Assembly (NCBI GenBank): GCA_017744715.1
Contig: JAGIAT010000001.1
Span: forward strand, 930,001 to 994,000
Origin: Niabella sp.
GTDB taxonomy: Bacteria; Bacteroidota; Bacteroidia; Chitinophagales; Chitinophagaceae
Direction of reading: 5' to 3'
DNA: 64,000 nucleotides
The notes beneath the pieces were generated by a model. That model saw only the letters and a program-made list of their open reading frames with translations, was not told the DNA's origin and searched no databases. Numbering within the stretch: position 1 is the stretch's first letter; each line of letters starts with the position of its first letter. Shown one piece after another: positions 34,919 to 43,734 of the stretch. Made by a program: the position numbers and the translations under genes.

Positions 34919-35416
34919 ATGATACAGTTTTCTCAGGAACAATTGGATAAAGTGAACCGGATCATAGCCCGGTACCCGCAAGGCAAACAAAAAAGTGCTT
35001 TGCTGCCGGTACTGCACCTGGCACAGGACGTGTTTGGCTGGCTGAGCACCGAAACAATGGACTATGTGGCAACGCTTTTGAATATTGAGCCGATTGAAGT
35101 ATATGAAGTAGCTACTTTTTATACGATGTACAACCTGAAGCCGGTAGGAAAATATGTTTTTGAGGTGTGCCAAACCGGCCCCTGTATGATCCAGGGAAGT
35201 GATGATATCATCGCTTATATTGGAGAAAAACTGGATATTAAACCCGGGGAAACCACGGCCGACGGCCTGTTTACGCTTAAAACGGCAGAATGCCTGGGGG
35301 CTTGCGGTTATGCGCCGATGATGCAGATGGGAAAATTTTATAAGGAGCACCTGACCAAAGAAAAAGTGGATGCAATCATTGCTGAGTGCAGAAGTCAGGC
35401 ATTGGTAAATCAATAA
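34919..35416 (+). CDS. nuoE: NADH-quinone oxidoreductase subunit E
   Basis: A 165-residue 24-kDa-type subunit carrying the N1a [2Fe-2S] cluster. The ligands are visible as CQTGPCMIQGS and CLGACGYAP (four cysteines with usual spacing). A thioredoxin-like fold is expected. The VOC gene follows 11 bases later, so the operon is interrupted by an unrelated gene. Confidence 0.95.
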   Translation: MIQFSQEQLDKVNRIIARYPQGKQKSALLPVLHLAQDVFGWLSTETMDYVATLLNIEPIEVYEVATFYTMYNLKPVGKYVFEVCQTGPCMIQGSDDIIAYIGEKLDIKPGETTADGLFTLKTAECLGACGYAPMMQMGKFYKEHLTKEKVDAIIAECRSQALVNQ

Positions 35417-35427
35417 ACAAGAGCAGC

Positions 35428-35847
35428 ATGCAGGCAATTACTCCATATCTGAATTTTAACGGGGATGCCGCCGATGCCCTGGATTTTTATACCCGGGCGC
35501 TGGGCGGACAGGTGGTGCATCGTCAAACCTTTGGGGATACCCAGGCAGCCTACCCAAGCCCCGAATCGCATAAGGATAAAATTATGCATGCGTTATTCAA
35601 TGCGGGTGAGCTGAACTTTATGGTGAGCGATTGTCCGCCGGATGTTTCGGTAACCGCCGGCTCTAATGTGAGCCTGGCATTGAATTTTACAGATGAGGAA
35701 GCCATTGCAAAAACCTTTGATGCAATGGCCGCCGGTGGAACCATCACCATGCCGTTGCAGGATACTTTTTGGGGCGCCAAATTCGGAATGATCACCGACC
35801 GGTTCGGTATCAGCTGGATGTTTAACTACGACAAGCCAAAAGATTAA
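35428..35847 (+). CDS. VOC-superfamily protein (PhnB-like) inside nuo
   Basis: A 139-residue vicinal-oxygen-chelate/glyoxalase-fold protein of the PhnB-like group: ITPYLNFNGDAADALDFYTRALGG at the N-terminus and KFGMITDRFGISWMFN at the end. Metal ligands and substrate cannot be assigned. It sits between nuoE (11 bases) and nuoF (36 bases) on the same strand, so it is transcribed with complex I, but a functional link is not known. Confidence 0.88.
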   Translation: MQAITPYLNFNGDAADALDFYTRALGGQVVHRQTFGDTQAAYPSPESHKDKIMHALFNAGELNFMVSDCPPDVSVTAGSNVSLALNFTDEEAIAKTFDAMAAGGTITMPLQDTFWGAKFGMITDRFGISWMFNYDKPKD

Positions 35848-35883
35848 AACGGCAAACAAATTATTGAACAGGAAAACGGAGCA

Positions 35884-37245
35884 ATGGGAATAAAATTACT
35901 TTTAGAGAACGCGCATATCGAAGGCATCCGCTATTTTGATGCCTACCGTAAAAACGGAGGATACCGCAGTGTGGAAAAGGCACTGAAAATGGCGCCGGAT
36001 GAAGTAGTGGAAGAAGTAAAGAAAAGCGGCTTAAGAGGCCGCGGAGGAGCGGGGTTCCCAACAGGAATGAAATGGAGCTTTATCGCCAAACCGGAAGGCG
36101 TACCGCGCCACCTGGTGTGCAATGCGGATGAAAGCGAGCCGGGCACTTTTAAGGATCGTTACCTGATGGAGTTTCTGCCGCATTTGTTGATTGAAGGACT
36201 GATCGTTTCCAGCTATGCGCTGGGATCAAATGTTACCTATATCTATATCCGGGGCGAATATGCCTGGATCCCCGATATCCTGGAGCAGGCAATAGAGGAA
36301 GCCCGGGCCAATGGGTTCCTTGGAAAAAATATTTTAAACACCGGTTTCGATTGTGAGATCTATGTGCAGCGGGGTGCCGGTGCGTATATCTGCGGTGAAG
36401 AAACCGCGCTGATCGAATCCCTGGAAGGCAAACGGGGTAACCCGCGGATAAAGCCGCCGTTTCCGGCTGTAAAAGGCGCCTGGGACCGTCCTACGGTGGT
36501 AAACAATGTAGAAACCCTGGCTGCTGTAGTGCCCATCATTAACATGGGTGGTGAAGAATACGCCAAGATCGGCGTGGGCCGGTCTACGGGAACCAAACTC
36601 ATTTCCGCCTGCGGAAATATCAATAAGCCGGGGGTTTATGAGATCGACATGACGATTTCCGTAGAGGAATTTATTTATAGTGACGAATGGTGCGGTGGTA
36701 TCAAAAACGGTAAACGCCTGAAGGCCTGTATCCCGGGTGGATCATCCGTTCCCATTTTACCGGCCAACCTGTTGCTGAAAACGGCAAAAGGGGAGCAGCG
36801 GATCATGAACTATGAAAGCCTTTCCGACGGCGGGTTTGCAACCGGTACCATGATGGGAAGCGGTGGCTTTATTGTACTGGACGAAGACCAGTGTGTAGTA
36901 AAACATACGTACACCCTGGCTCGCTTTTACCGTCATGAAAGCTGCGGACAGTGTTCTCCCTGCCGTGAAGGAACCGGCTGGATGGAAAAGTTATTGCTAC
37001 GCCTGGATCAGGGGCAGGGAAAGATGAGTGATATTGACCTGTTGTGGGATATTCAAAGCAAGATTGAAGGAAATACGATTTGTCCGCTGGGTGATGCGGC
37101 CGCATGGCCCGTTGCTGCGGCGATCCGTCATTTCCGGGATGAGTTTGAGTGGCATATTACCAATGCCGCAGAAGCGCAAACGCGGAACTTCGGGTTGGCG
37201 CATTATGCAGATCCGTTGCCGGTGCCGGAACCTGCGGTGGTATAG
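35884..37245 (+). CDS. nuoF: NADH-quinone oxidoreductase subunit F
   Basis: The 453-residue 51-kDa subunit, which binds NADH, FMN and cluster N3. Visible are the NADH/FMN loop GLRGRGGAGFPTGMKW, CNADESEPGTFKDR, GAGAYICGEETALIESLEG and the N3 ligands SCGQCSPCREGT plus a later Cys in TICPLGD. It ends just before the GC-rich repeat that opens the GxxExxY insertion. Confidence 0.97.
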   Translation: MGIKLLLENAHIEGIRYFDAYRKNGGYRSVEKALKMAPDEVVEEVKKSGLRGRGGAGFPTGMKWSFIAKPEGVPRHLVCNADESEPGTFKDRYLMEFLPHLLIEGLIVSSYALGSNVTYIYIRGEYAWIPDILEQAIEEARANGFLGKNILNTGFDCEIYVQRGAGAYICGEETALIESLEGKRGNPRIKPPFPAVKGAWDRPTVVNNVETLAAVVPIINMGGEEYAKIGVGRSTGTKLISACGNINKPGVYEIDMTISVEEFIYSDEWCGGIKNGKRLKACIPGGSSVPILPANLLLKTAKGEQRIMNYESLSDGGFATGTMMGSGGFIVLDEDQCVVKHTYTLARFYRHESCGQCSPCREGTGWMEKLLLRLDQGQGKMSDIDLLWDIQSKIEGNTICPLGDAAAWPVAAAIRHFRDEFEWHITNAAEAQTRNFGLAHYADPLPVPEPAVV

Positions 37246-37365
37246 GTTGTTGCTCGCAGCGGCGCGGTGAGGCGGTGGCGCAACGTTTTTTTTGAGCGGT
37301 TGCAGCGAGGCAGCGGCGCGGCGGTTTTTTTTGAGGGGCGGTATAAAGTGTTTCAAAATAATCCG

Positions 37366-37746
37366 ATGTTAACCGAAAATGAAATAGCAACCAGGGTTTT
37401 AGATCTTTGTTTTAAAGTGCACCGGCAATACGGGCCGGGATTGTTTGAAAGTGTGTATGAAGAGATATTGTGCTATGAATTGGAAAAGGCAGGCATCCCG
37501 TTTAAAAGGCAAATAGGAATACCGGTGATTCATGAAACTGTGCGAATGGAGATCGGATTCCGGGCGGACCTGATCGCAGGAGAAAAAGTGTTGTTTGAAT
37601 TAAAAAGTATTGAGGCATTTACGAATGTGCACTATAAGCAGGTGCTTACCTATTTGAAGTTGACCGGATTGAAACTGGGTGTGATGGTCAATTTTAATGT
37701 AAGCCTGTTGAGAGACGGAATAAAAAGAATAGTGAATAAGTTATAA
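37366..37746 (+). CDS. GxxExxY protein inserted between nuoF and nuoG
   Basis: A 126-residue protein of the GxxExxY family. The namesake motif GLFESVY is near residue 25 (FKVHRQYGPGLFESVYEEIL), and the PD-(D/E)XK-like core MEIGFRADLIAGEKVLFELK is near residue 66. The function is unknown; a nuclease-related fold has been suggested for the family. Start ATG at 37366 (MLTENEIATRVLDLCFKVH) fits the family. The gene interrupts the nuo order, and GC-rich repeats bound both sides, with CTCGCAGCG at 37253 and its inverse CGCTGCGAG at 37773. Confidence 0.88.
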   Translation: MLTENEIATRVLDLCFKVHRQYGPGLFESVYEEILCYELEKAGIPFKRQIGIPVIHETVRMEIGFRADLIAGEKVLFELKSIEAFTNVHYKQVLTYLKLTGLKLGVMVNFNVSLLRDGIKRIVNKL

Positions 37747-37943
37747 AAGCTGCGTCGCTGCTCCGCTGCGTTCGCTGCGAGGAATGAGAAGGACGGAATA
37801 AAAAGAATTGATAAATTATAAAAGCTGCGCCGCTGTTTCGCTGTGTTCGCTGCGAGAAAGGGCATGAGCTGTGGAAGGATGAGATAAAAGAATTGTGAAA
37901 TTATAAAAGCGGCGTCGCTGCTCTGCTGCGTTCGCTGCGAGAA
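37722..37943. repeat. Three tandem repeats behind the GxxExxY gene
   Basis: Units begin near 37722, 37800 and 37884. Each contains AAAAGAAT, TTATAAAAGC and a GC-rich block ending CGTTCGCTGCGAG or CGCTGCGAGAAA. Unit 1 includes the stop of the GxxExxY gene, so units 2 and 3 look like copies of the gene's 3' end. CGCTGCGAG recurs at 37773, 37848 and 37933 and is inverted relative to CTCGCAGCG at 37253-37261, before the gene. Confidence 0.85.
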
Positions 37944-37949
37944 ATAAAT

Positions 37950-39095
37950 ATGGCAGACGAAATAAAACAAGAACCACCTGCAAACTTTAAGGTAACCATC
38001 GATAATGTTACCCTGGAAGTGCCGCCCGGCACCACCATTTTGCAGGCTGCAAGAAGTATCGGAGGGGATGTAACACCCCCGGCCATGTGCTTTTACACAC
38101 CACTGAAAGGCAGTGGCGGTAAATGCCGTACCTGCCTGGTAGAGGTAAGCAAGGGTTCAGAAAAAGATCCGCGGCCAATGCCCAAACTGGTGGCCAGTTG
38201 CCGTACTACCGTGATGGATGGAATGGAAGTAAAAAGCATTACCAGCGAACGCGTAATCAATGCCCGCAACAGTGTGGTAGAGTTTCTACTCATAAACCAT
38301 CCGCTGGATTGTCCTGTTTGCGACCAGGCCGGAGAATGTCATTTACAGGATCTGAGTTATGAACATGGCAAGGCCGGTACCCGCTATGAATTTAAACGGC
38401 GCAATTTTAAAAAACATAACCTGGGTAAATACATACAGCTGCATATGACGCGTTGCATTCTTTGCTACCGTTGTGTATTTACGGCAGACCAGCTCACCAA
38501 TAAGCGGCAGCACGGGGTGCTGGACCGGGGCGATCATGCCGAAATTGCCACGTATATTGAAAAATCGCTGGACAATGAATTTATCGGCAATGTGATCGAT
38601 GTTTGTCCGGTTGGGGCATTGACCGATAAAACCTTCCGGTTTAAAAACCGGGTATGGTTTACCAAGCCCGTGGATGCGCATAGGGATTGTCCTACCTGCT
38701 GCGGCAAGGTTACCCTTTGGGAACGCGGAAATGAAGTATTGCGGGTAACGGCGCGTAAAGACCAGTGGGGAGAGATACTGCCCACGGAAGACGGTAAAAC
38801 CGGCTGGATCTGCAACGAATGCCGTTTTGAAAAGAAAGATATTAAGGATTGGGTAATAGAAGGCCCCATGAAAGTGGCCCGGCATTCCGTTATTGGTACC
38901 AACCACTATGAAGTGCTGGACCGGCCGAAGGAAACCATCAGTGAAGTGATGGGAGGCCGTGCGCCGAAGCTGTTAATGGACATTCACAGCATCAGCGAGG
39001 TGAACGACCCGTCGGTAGACCTGAGCAAGATCCCCGGACCGGCAACGGGTGCGGTTTTTAACGGGAAAAAAATGATCGGGGAACAAAAAGATTAA
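37950..39095 (+). CDS. nuoG: NADH-quinone oxidoreductase subunit G, short form
   Basis: A 381-residue NuoG-like iron-sulfur protein with a [2Fe-2S] domain (GKCRTCLVEV), the HxxxCxxC-type cluster motif in CPVCDQAGECHLQD, and two [4Fe-4S] sites (RCILCYRCVF, DVCPVGALTD; CNECRFEKKD). The large molybdopterin-like C-terminal domain of long NuoG proteins is missing, a form I have seen in other Bacteroidota. Electrons pass from NuoF through it to NuoI. It follows the repeat array by a few bases. Confidence 0.93.
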   Translation: MADEIKQEPPANFKVTIDNVTLEVPPGTTILQAARSIGGDVTPPAMCFYTPLKGSGGKCRTCLVEVSKGSEKDPRPMPKLVASCRTTVMDGMEVKSITSERVINARNSVVEFLLINHPLDCPVCDQAGECHLQDLSYEHGKAGTRYEFKRRNFKKHNLGKYIQLHMTRCILCYRCVFTADQLTNKRQHGVLDRGDHAEIATYIEKSLDNEFIGNVIDVCPVGALTDKTFRFKNRVWFTKPVDAHRDCPTCCGKVTLWERGNEVLRVTARKDQWGEILPTEDGKTGWICNECRFEKKDIKDWVIEGPMKVARHSVIGTNHYEVLDRPKETISEVMGGRAPKLLMDIHSISEVNDPSVDLSKIPGPATGAVFNGKKMIGEQKD

Positions 39096-39113
39096 CAAGC
39101 TATATTTTATAAC

Positions 39114-40169
39114 ATGTATTTACTCGCAATAGATTGGTTTTTTATCTTAGAAAAATTGGCTTTAATTTTTGTAATTATTATGCTCTCCATGGGGGTGGCC
39201 ATGTATGCTACTTACGGAGAGCGGAAAGTGGCGGCCTTTATACAGGACCGTATCGGTCCTAACAGGGCGGGCCCTTTTGGATTGTTTCAACCGCTGGCCG
39301 ACGGGGGCAAACTCTTTTTTAAAGAGGAGATCATTCCGCTGGCTTCTTCAAAATTCTTATTCATCCTGGGCCCTTTGCTGGCCATGGTTACCGCCCTGCT
39401 CACCAGCGCCGTTATTCCCTGGGGCAGCTCTATGACCATCGGCAACCGGCAGGTACCCTTACAGGTGGCGGATGTAAACATCGGGATCCTGTACGTATTT
39501 GGGGTGGTGAGCCTGGGCGTGTATGGTATCATGCTGGGCGGATGGGCCTCCAACAATAAATTCTCGCTGCTGGCGGCTATCCGCGGCGCTTCGCAGATGG
39601 TGTCCTATGAACTGGCTATGGGCCTGTCGCTGATTGCTGTATTGATGCTCACCGGTTCGTTGCAGATGAGCGTTATTGTGGGCGAGCAATACAATTCTGT
39701 ATGGAACATCGTTTACCAGCCCCTAGGCTTTATTATCTTTTTTATCTGTGCGCTGGCAGAAACAAACCGTACACCTTTTGACCTGCCGGAAGCAGAGAAC
39801 GAACTGAATTTCGGGTATCACCAGGAGTATTCCAGCATGAAGCTGGGCTTTTACCTGTTTGCAGAATACATTAATATGTTTATCAGCGGGGTGATCATGG
39901 CTACCCTGTATTTCGGCGGTTATGATATACCGTTTGTAAACGAGGCACACCTGGCACAGCGCATCGGGGAAAACTGGGTAGCACTGCTTACCTTCCTTAT
40001 GCTGATGGCCAAGGCCCTGTTCTTTGTATTTGTATTTATGTGGATCCGCTGGACGATCCCGCGGTTCCGCTTTGATCAGCTGATGCACCTGGGCTGGAAA
40101 CGCCTGATACCGCTGGCGCTGGCCAATATGATCCTTACCGCAGTGGTGATATTGTGGCTGAAGAAATAG
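39114..40169 (+). CDS. nuoH: NADH-quinone oxidoreductase subunit H
   Basis: A 351-residue polytopic subunit that links the peripheral arm to the membrane arm. GERKVAAFIQDRIGPNRAGPFGLFQPLADGGKLFFKE and the loop AETNRTPFDLPEAENELNFGYHQEYSSMKLG (quinone-site) are diagnostic. About eight membrane segments are present. It begins 18 bases after nuoG. Confidence 0.97.
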   Translation: MYLLAIDWFFILEKLALIFVIIMLSMGVAMYATYGERKVAAFIQDRIGPNRAGPFGLFQPLADGGKLFFKEEIIPLASSKFLFILGPLLAMVTALLTSAVIPWGSSMTIGNRQVPLQVADVNIGILYVFGVVSLGVYGIMLGGWASNNKFSLLAAIRGASQMVSYELAMGLSLIAVLMLTGSLQMSVIVGEQYNSVWNIVYQPLGFIIFFICALAETNRTPFDLPEAENELNFGYHQEYSSMKLGFYLFAEYINMFISGVIMATLYFGGYDIPFVNEAHLAQRIGENWVALLTFLMLMAKALFFVFVFMWIRWTIPRFRFDQLMHLGWKRLIPLALANMILTAVVILWLKK

Positions 40170-40306
40170 AATGTGAAAATGTGGGAATGTGAAAATGTGA
40201 AAATGATGATAGCAGTACCGGCGTACAAGTGAGTGACACAAGGATGCTGAGCCTTGCACCGGTGTTGATAAACAAAAAATAAAAAGTAAAGCGCTTATAA
40301 AGAAAC

Positions 40307-40864
40307 ATGAGTGTACAATTAACAAACAGAAGCAGGCCCGTTGATCGCAGACCGATGAACTGGGCGGAGCGTTTATACCTGATTAATATTTTTAAGGGAA
40401 TGGCGATCACCTTGAAGCATTTTTTCAAGAAAAAGGCCACCATAAAATATCCGGAGGAAACCCGGCCTTTCAGCAAGGTGTTCCGCGGGCTGCAGATCCT
40501 GAACCGGGACGAAGAAGGCCGTGAGCGGTGTACGGCCTGCGGACTTTGTGCCGTAGCCTGTCCGGCAGAAGCCATTACGATGGAAGCCGCAGAACGCCAG
40601 GAGGGTGAAGAGAACCTGTATCGCGAAGAGAAATACGCTGCAAAGTATGAGATCAATATGCTGCGCTGTATCTTCTGCGGGTATTGCGAAGAGGCTTGTC
40701 CGAAGGATGCCATTTACCTGTCGCAAACATTTACCCCGGCCAACTACCAGCGTAAAGGATTTATTTATAAAAAAGAGGATCTGCTGATCCCCAACCCGGT
40801 TACAGATCCGGAAGGCTATCAAAAGGCACTGGGAACCATCAGCAGGGAAAAAGAAGGTGTTTAA
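40307..40864 (+). CDS. nuoI: NADH-quinone oxidoreductase subunit I
   Basis: A 185-residue two-cluster ferredoxin-like subunit: CTACGLCAVACPAEAI (40531 region) and CIFCGYCEEACPKDAIY. These [4Fe-4S] clusters N6a and N6b pass electrons to NuoB. An N-terminal amphipathic region sits on the membrane. A 137-base gap with GTGAAAATG repeats precedes it. Confidence 0.97.
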   Translation: MSVQLTNRSRPVDRRPMNWAERLYLINIFKGMAITLKHFFKKKATIKYPEETRPFSKVFRGLQILNRDEEGRERCTACGLCAVACPAEAITMEAAERQEGEENLYREEKYAAKYEINMLRCIFCGYCEEACPKDAIYLSQTFTPANYQRKGFIYKKEDLLIPNPVTDPEGYQKALGTISREKEGV

Positions 40865-40883
40865 GGGTTAATTAAGAAACGAA

Positions 40884-41384
40884 ATGAATATTACGCAACT
40901 ACTATTCTGGATACTAACGGTGATTGCCATAGGCAGCGCGCTGATGATTGTGACCAGTAAAAATCCCGTTTACAGTGTATTGGGATTGATCGTGACCTTT
41001 TTTGCCATTTCCGGTCATTATATTTTAATGAATGCGCAGTTCCTGGCTATTGTAAATATTATTGTTTATGCCGGCGCCATTATGGTACTGTTCCTTTTTG
41101 TGATCATGTTAATGAACCTGAGCCGGGCTACAGAAACCCTTAAGAATAAATGGCTGCAGATTGTGGGCGCCATTGCCGGCAGCTGCCTGTTCTTAGTGCT
41201 GGTTGCTGCGTTGAAGAATACGGAGATAAAGAAGAACCTGGTGGAAATGGGAACGGGGGATATCGGGCTGGTAAAAAGCCTGGGCCGGGAGCTGTTTACT
41301 ACGTTTGTGATCCCGTTTGAGATCAGCAGCGTACTGTTTTTAAGCGCCATGATCGGTTCTGTGGTGATCGGAAAAAAAGAGTAA
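40884..41384 (+). CDS. nuoJ: NADH-quinone oxidoreductase subunit J
   Basis: A 166-residue membrane subunit with five segments. NPVYSVLGLIVTFFAISGHYILMNAQFLAIVNIIVYAGAIMVLFLFVIML is the core family signature. It contributes to proton-channel coupling. It lies 19 bases after nuoI and 52 before nuoK. Confidence 0.95.
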   Translation: MNITQLLFWILTVIAIGSALMIVTSKNPVYSVLGLIVTFFAISGHYILMNAQFLAIVNIIVYAGAIMVLFLFVIMLMNLSRATETLKNKWLQIVGAIAGSCLFLVLVAALKNTEIKKNLVEMGTGDIGLVKSLGRELFTTFVIPFEISSVLFLSAMIGSVVIGKKE

Positions 41385-41436
41385 GGATCGCTATACCGGA
41401 TCTTAAACCTGAAACGTTAAACTTGAAACTTTTTAC

Positions 41437-41763
41437 ATGCCAATAAATTATTACATCACCCTCGCTCTTTGTTTGTTTGCCATCGGCGTGGTGGGGGTGT
41501 TAACCCGCAGGAACGCTATTATTGTTTTTATGTGTATTGAGTTGATGCTGAATGCGGTGAACCTGTTGCTGGTGGCATTCTCCAAAATGCATCACCTGGC
41601 AAAGGGAGCGGCTGCTACAGCGGGTTCGGACGGACAATTGTTTGTGTTCTTTATCATGGTGGTGGCCGCAGCGGAGGTAAGTGTGGGGCTGGCGATCATT
41701 GTAATGATGTACCGGAATGTGCATTCGATCAATATTAATTTCTTAAACAGGCTGAAACATTAA
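41437..41763 (+). CDS. nuoK: NADH-quinone oxidoreductase subunit K
   Basis: A 108-residue, three-segment membrane subunit. The glutamates of [16 protein letters not shown] and [19 protein letters not shown] are the conserved proton-path residues. The 5' spacer contains AACCTGAAAC...TTGAAACTT, a sequence style repeated elsewhere in nuo spacers. Confidence 0.96.
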   Translation: MPINYYITLALCLFAIGVVGVLTRRNAIIVFMCIELMLNAVNLLLVAFSKMHHLAKGAAATAGSDGQLFVFFIMVVAAAEVSVGLAIIVMMYRNVHSININFLNRLKH

Positions 41764-41785
41764 TTGCGCCGGCATTCTTTTTATT

Positions 41786-43693
41786 ATGAATAATGTGTTA
41801 GATATCGTTTATTGGATCCCGCTGTTACCATTACTGGGCTGTATCATAAACGGACTGGGAAGAAAAAGTTTATCAAAAGGAGCCGTGGGCTTTATCGGCA
41901 GTGGCGTGATCCTGGCCGCTTTTGTACTCAGCCTCTGGGTGTTTTTCCAGGTGCGTGGCGGCAATGTGCACACCGCCGAATATTTTCCCTTTATCAATGT
42001 AGGCAATCTGAAGATCCCCTTTGCCTTCCAGATCGATCAGCTATCCGCTATCTGGCTACTGATCATCACCGGCATTGGCTTCCTGATCCATGTATACTCC
42101 ACTTCTTATATGCACGATGAAAAGCCGGAACATTTCGGGCGCTATTTTGCCTACCTGAACCTGTTCGTTTTTTCGATGCTGCTGCTGGTAATGGGTGCCA
42201 ATTTTGTAATCATGTTCATCGGCTGGGAAGGGGTAGGACTTTGCTCTTACCTGCTGATTGGTTTCTGGTTTAAGAAAAAGGAATACAGCAAGGCGGCAAA
42301 CAAGGCCTTTATCATGAACCGGGTGGGTGACCTGGCATTTTTGATCGCATTGTTTATCCTTATCAGCAAACTGGGCACTACTACGTTTAGCGAGATCTTC
42401 ACATCAGCGTCCCTTGCTAAATTATCCGGTAAAGAAATCAGTGCGATTACGTTATTGTTGTTTATCGGTGCTACGGGTAAAAGTGCCCAGATTCCGTTGT
42501 ATACCTGGTTGCCCGATGCGATGGCGGGGCCTACCCCCGTATCGGCCCTGATCCACGCCGCAACCATGGTTACGGCCGGGATTTATATGATTGCCCGGGC
42601 CAACCTGTTGTTCTCTATGGCTCCGTCCACACTCAATATTATTGCCATCATCGGCATCGCTACCGCCCTGCTGGCCGCTACCATTGCGCTCAAGCAGAAC
42701 GACATTAAAAAAGTGCTGGCCTATTCTACGGTAAGCCAGCTGGGTTATATGTTCCTGGCCCTGGGAAGCGGCGCCTATGTAGCCGCGGTATTCCATGTAA
42801 TGACGCATGCCTTTTTTAAGGCATTATTATTCCTTGGCAGCGGTAGTGTGATCCATGCCATGGGAGGCGAACAGGATATGCGTAAAATGGGAGGCCTTTC
42901 GAAGTATATGAAGATAACGAACCTTACGTTTTTACTGGGCTGTCTTGCTATTGCCGGTATCCCGGGCTTCTCCGGCTTCTTCTCAAAAGATGAGATCCTG
43001 GCCGGGGCTTTTGCCAAATCGCCGGTATTCTATGCGCTGGGCCTGCTGGGTGCATTGTTAACAGCTTTCTATATGTTCCGGTTATACGCTACTACGTTTA
43101 AAGGAAGCTTCCGCGGTACCCATGAGCAGGAACATCACCTGCATGAAAGCCCTGCGGCGATCACCATCCCGTTGATCATCCTGGCGATCCTTTCCGTTGT
43201 TGGCGGCTTTGTGGGCGTGCCGGAATTTATGGCACATGGAGCGCATGCCCTGTCAGACTTCCTGCATCCCATCTTCAAAGATTCCTATGCCCTGCTGCCG
43301 GCTCATGAAGTAAGTCATAGCACCGAGTGGGGACTGGCCGGACTATCTTCCGTACTTATTATCATTACCGTAATCATCGCCTGGACCCGGTTTTCCAAAA
43401 AGCCCGATCTGGAGCCTGCATCCGGTTTTGGAAAAGTACTGGAAAACAAATGGTATGTGGATGAGCTGTATGATACCGTGATCGTAAAACCGCTGAACAG
43501 GCTGGGCGCCTTCCTGGGGAATGTAGTGGATAAACGGATTGTAGACGGCGCGGTAAACGGGGTAGGACGGCTGGTACGCTATGGCAGCCGCCAGTTACGC
43601 TGGGTTCAGAGCGGGCAGACCGGCTCTTATATATTGATGATGGTATTGGGAATGGTGCTGATCTTTATCCTGCAGTTTTTCTTGAGAAAATAA
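41786..43693 (+). CDS. nuoL: NADH-quinone oxidoreductase subunit L
   Basis: A 635-residue antiporter-like subunit at the distal end of the membrane arm. WEGVGLCSYLLIGFWF, ATGKSAQIPLYTWLPDAMAGPTPVSALIHAATMVTAG and KKVLAYSTVSQLGYMFLALG are diagnostic. About 16 membrane segments and a long lateral helix near the C-terminus drive coupled proton translocation. Confidence 0.97.
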   Translation: MNNVLDIVYWIPLLPLLGCIINGLGRKSLSKGAVGFIGSGVILAAFVLSLWVFFQVRGGNVHTAEYFPFINVGNLKIPFAFQIDQLSAIWLLIITGIGFLIHVYSTSYMHDEKPEHFGRYFAYLNLFVFSMLLLVMGANFVIMFIGWEGVGLCSYLLIGFWFKKKEYSKAANKAFIMNRVGDLAFLIALFILISKLGTTTFSEIFTSASLAKLSGKEISAITLLLFIGATGKSAQIPLYTWLPDAMAGPTPVSALIHAATMVTAGIYMIARANLLFSMAPSTLNIIAIIGIATALLAATIALKQNDIKKVLAYSTVSQLGYMFLALGSGAYVAAVFHVMTHAFFKALLFLGSGSVIHAMGGEQDMRKMGGLSKYMKITNLTFLLGCLAIAGIPGFSGFFSKDEILAGAFAKSPVFYALGLLGALLTAFYMFRLYATTFKGSFRGTHEQEHHLHESPAAITIPLIILAILSVVGGFVGVPEFMAHGAHALSDFLHPIFKDSYALLPAHEVSHSTEWGLAGLSSVLIIITVIIAWTRFSKKPDLEPASGFGKVLENKWYVDELYDTVIVKPLNRLGAFLGNVVDKRIVDGAVNGVGRLVRYGSRQLRWVQSGQTGSYILMMVLGMVLIFILQFFLRK

Positions 43694-43734
43694 CCTGGAA
43701 CCGAACCTGAAACTTGGAACTTGAAATTTGAAAT

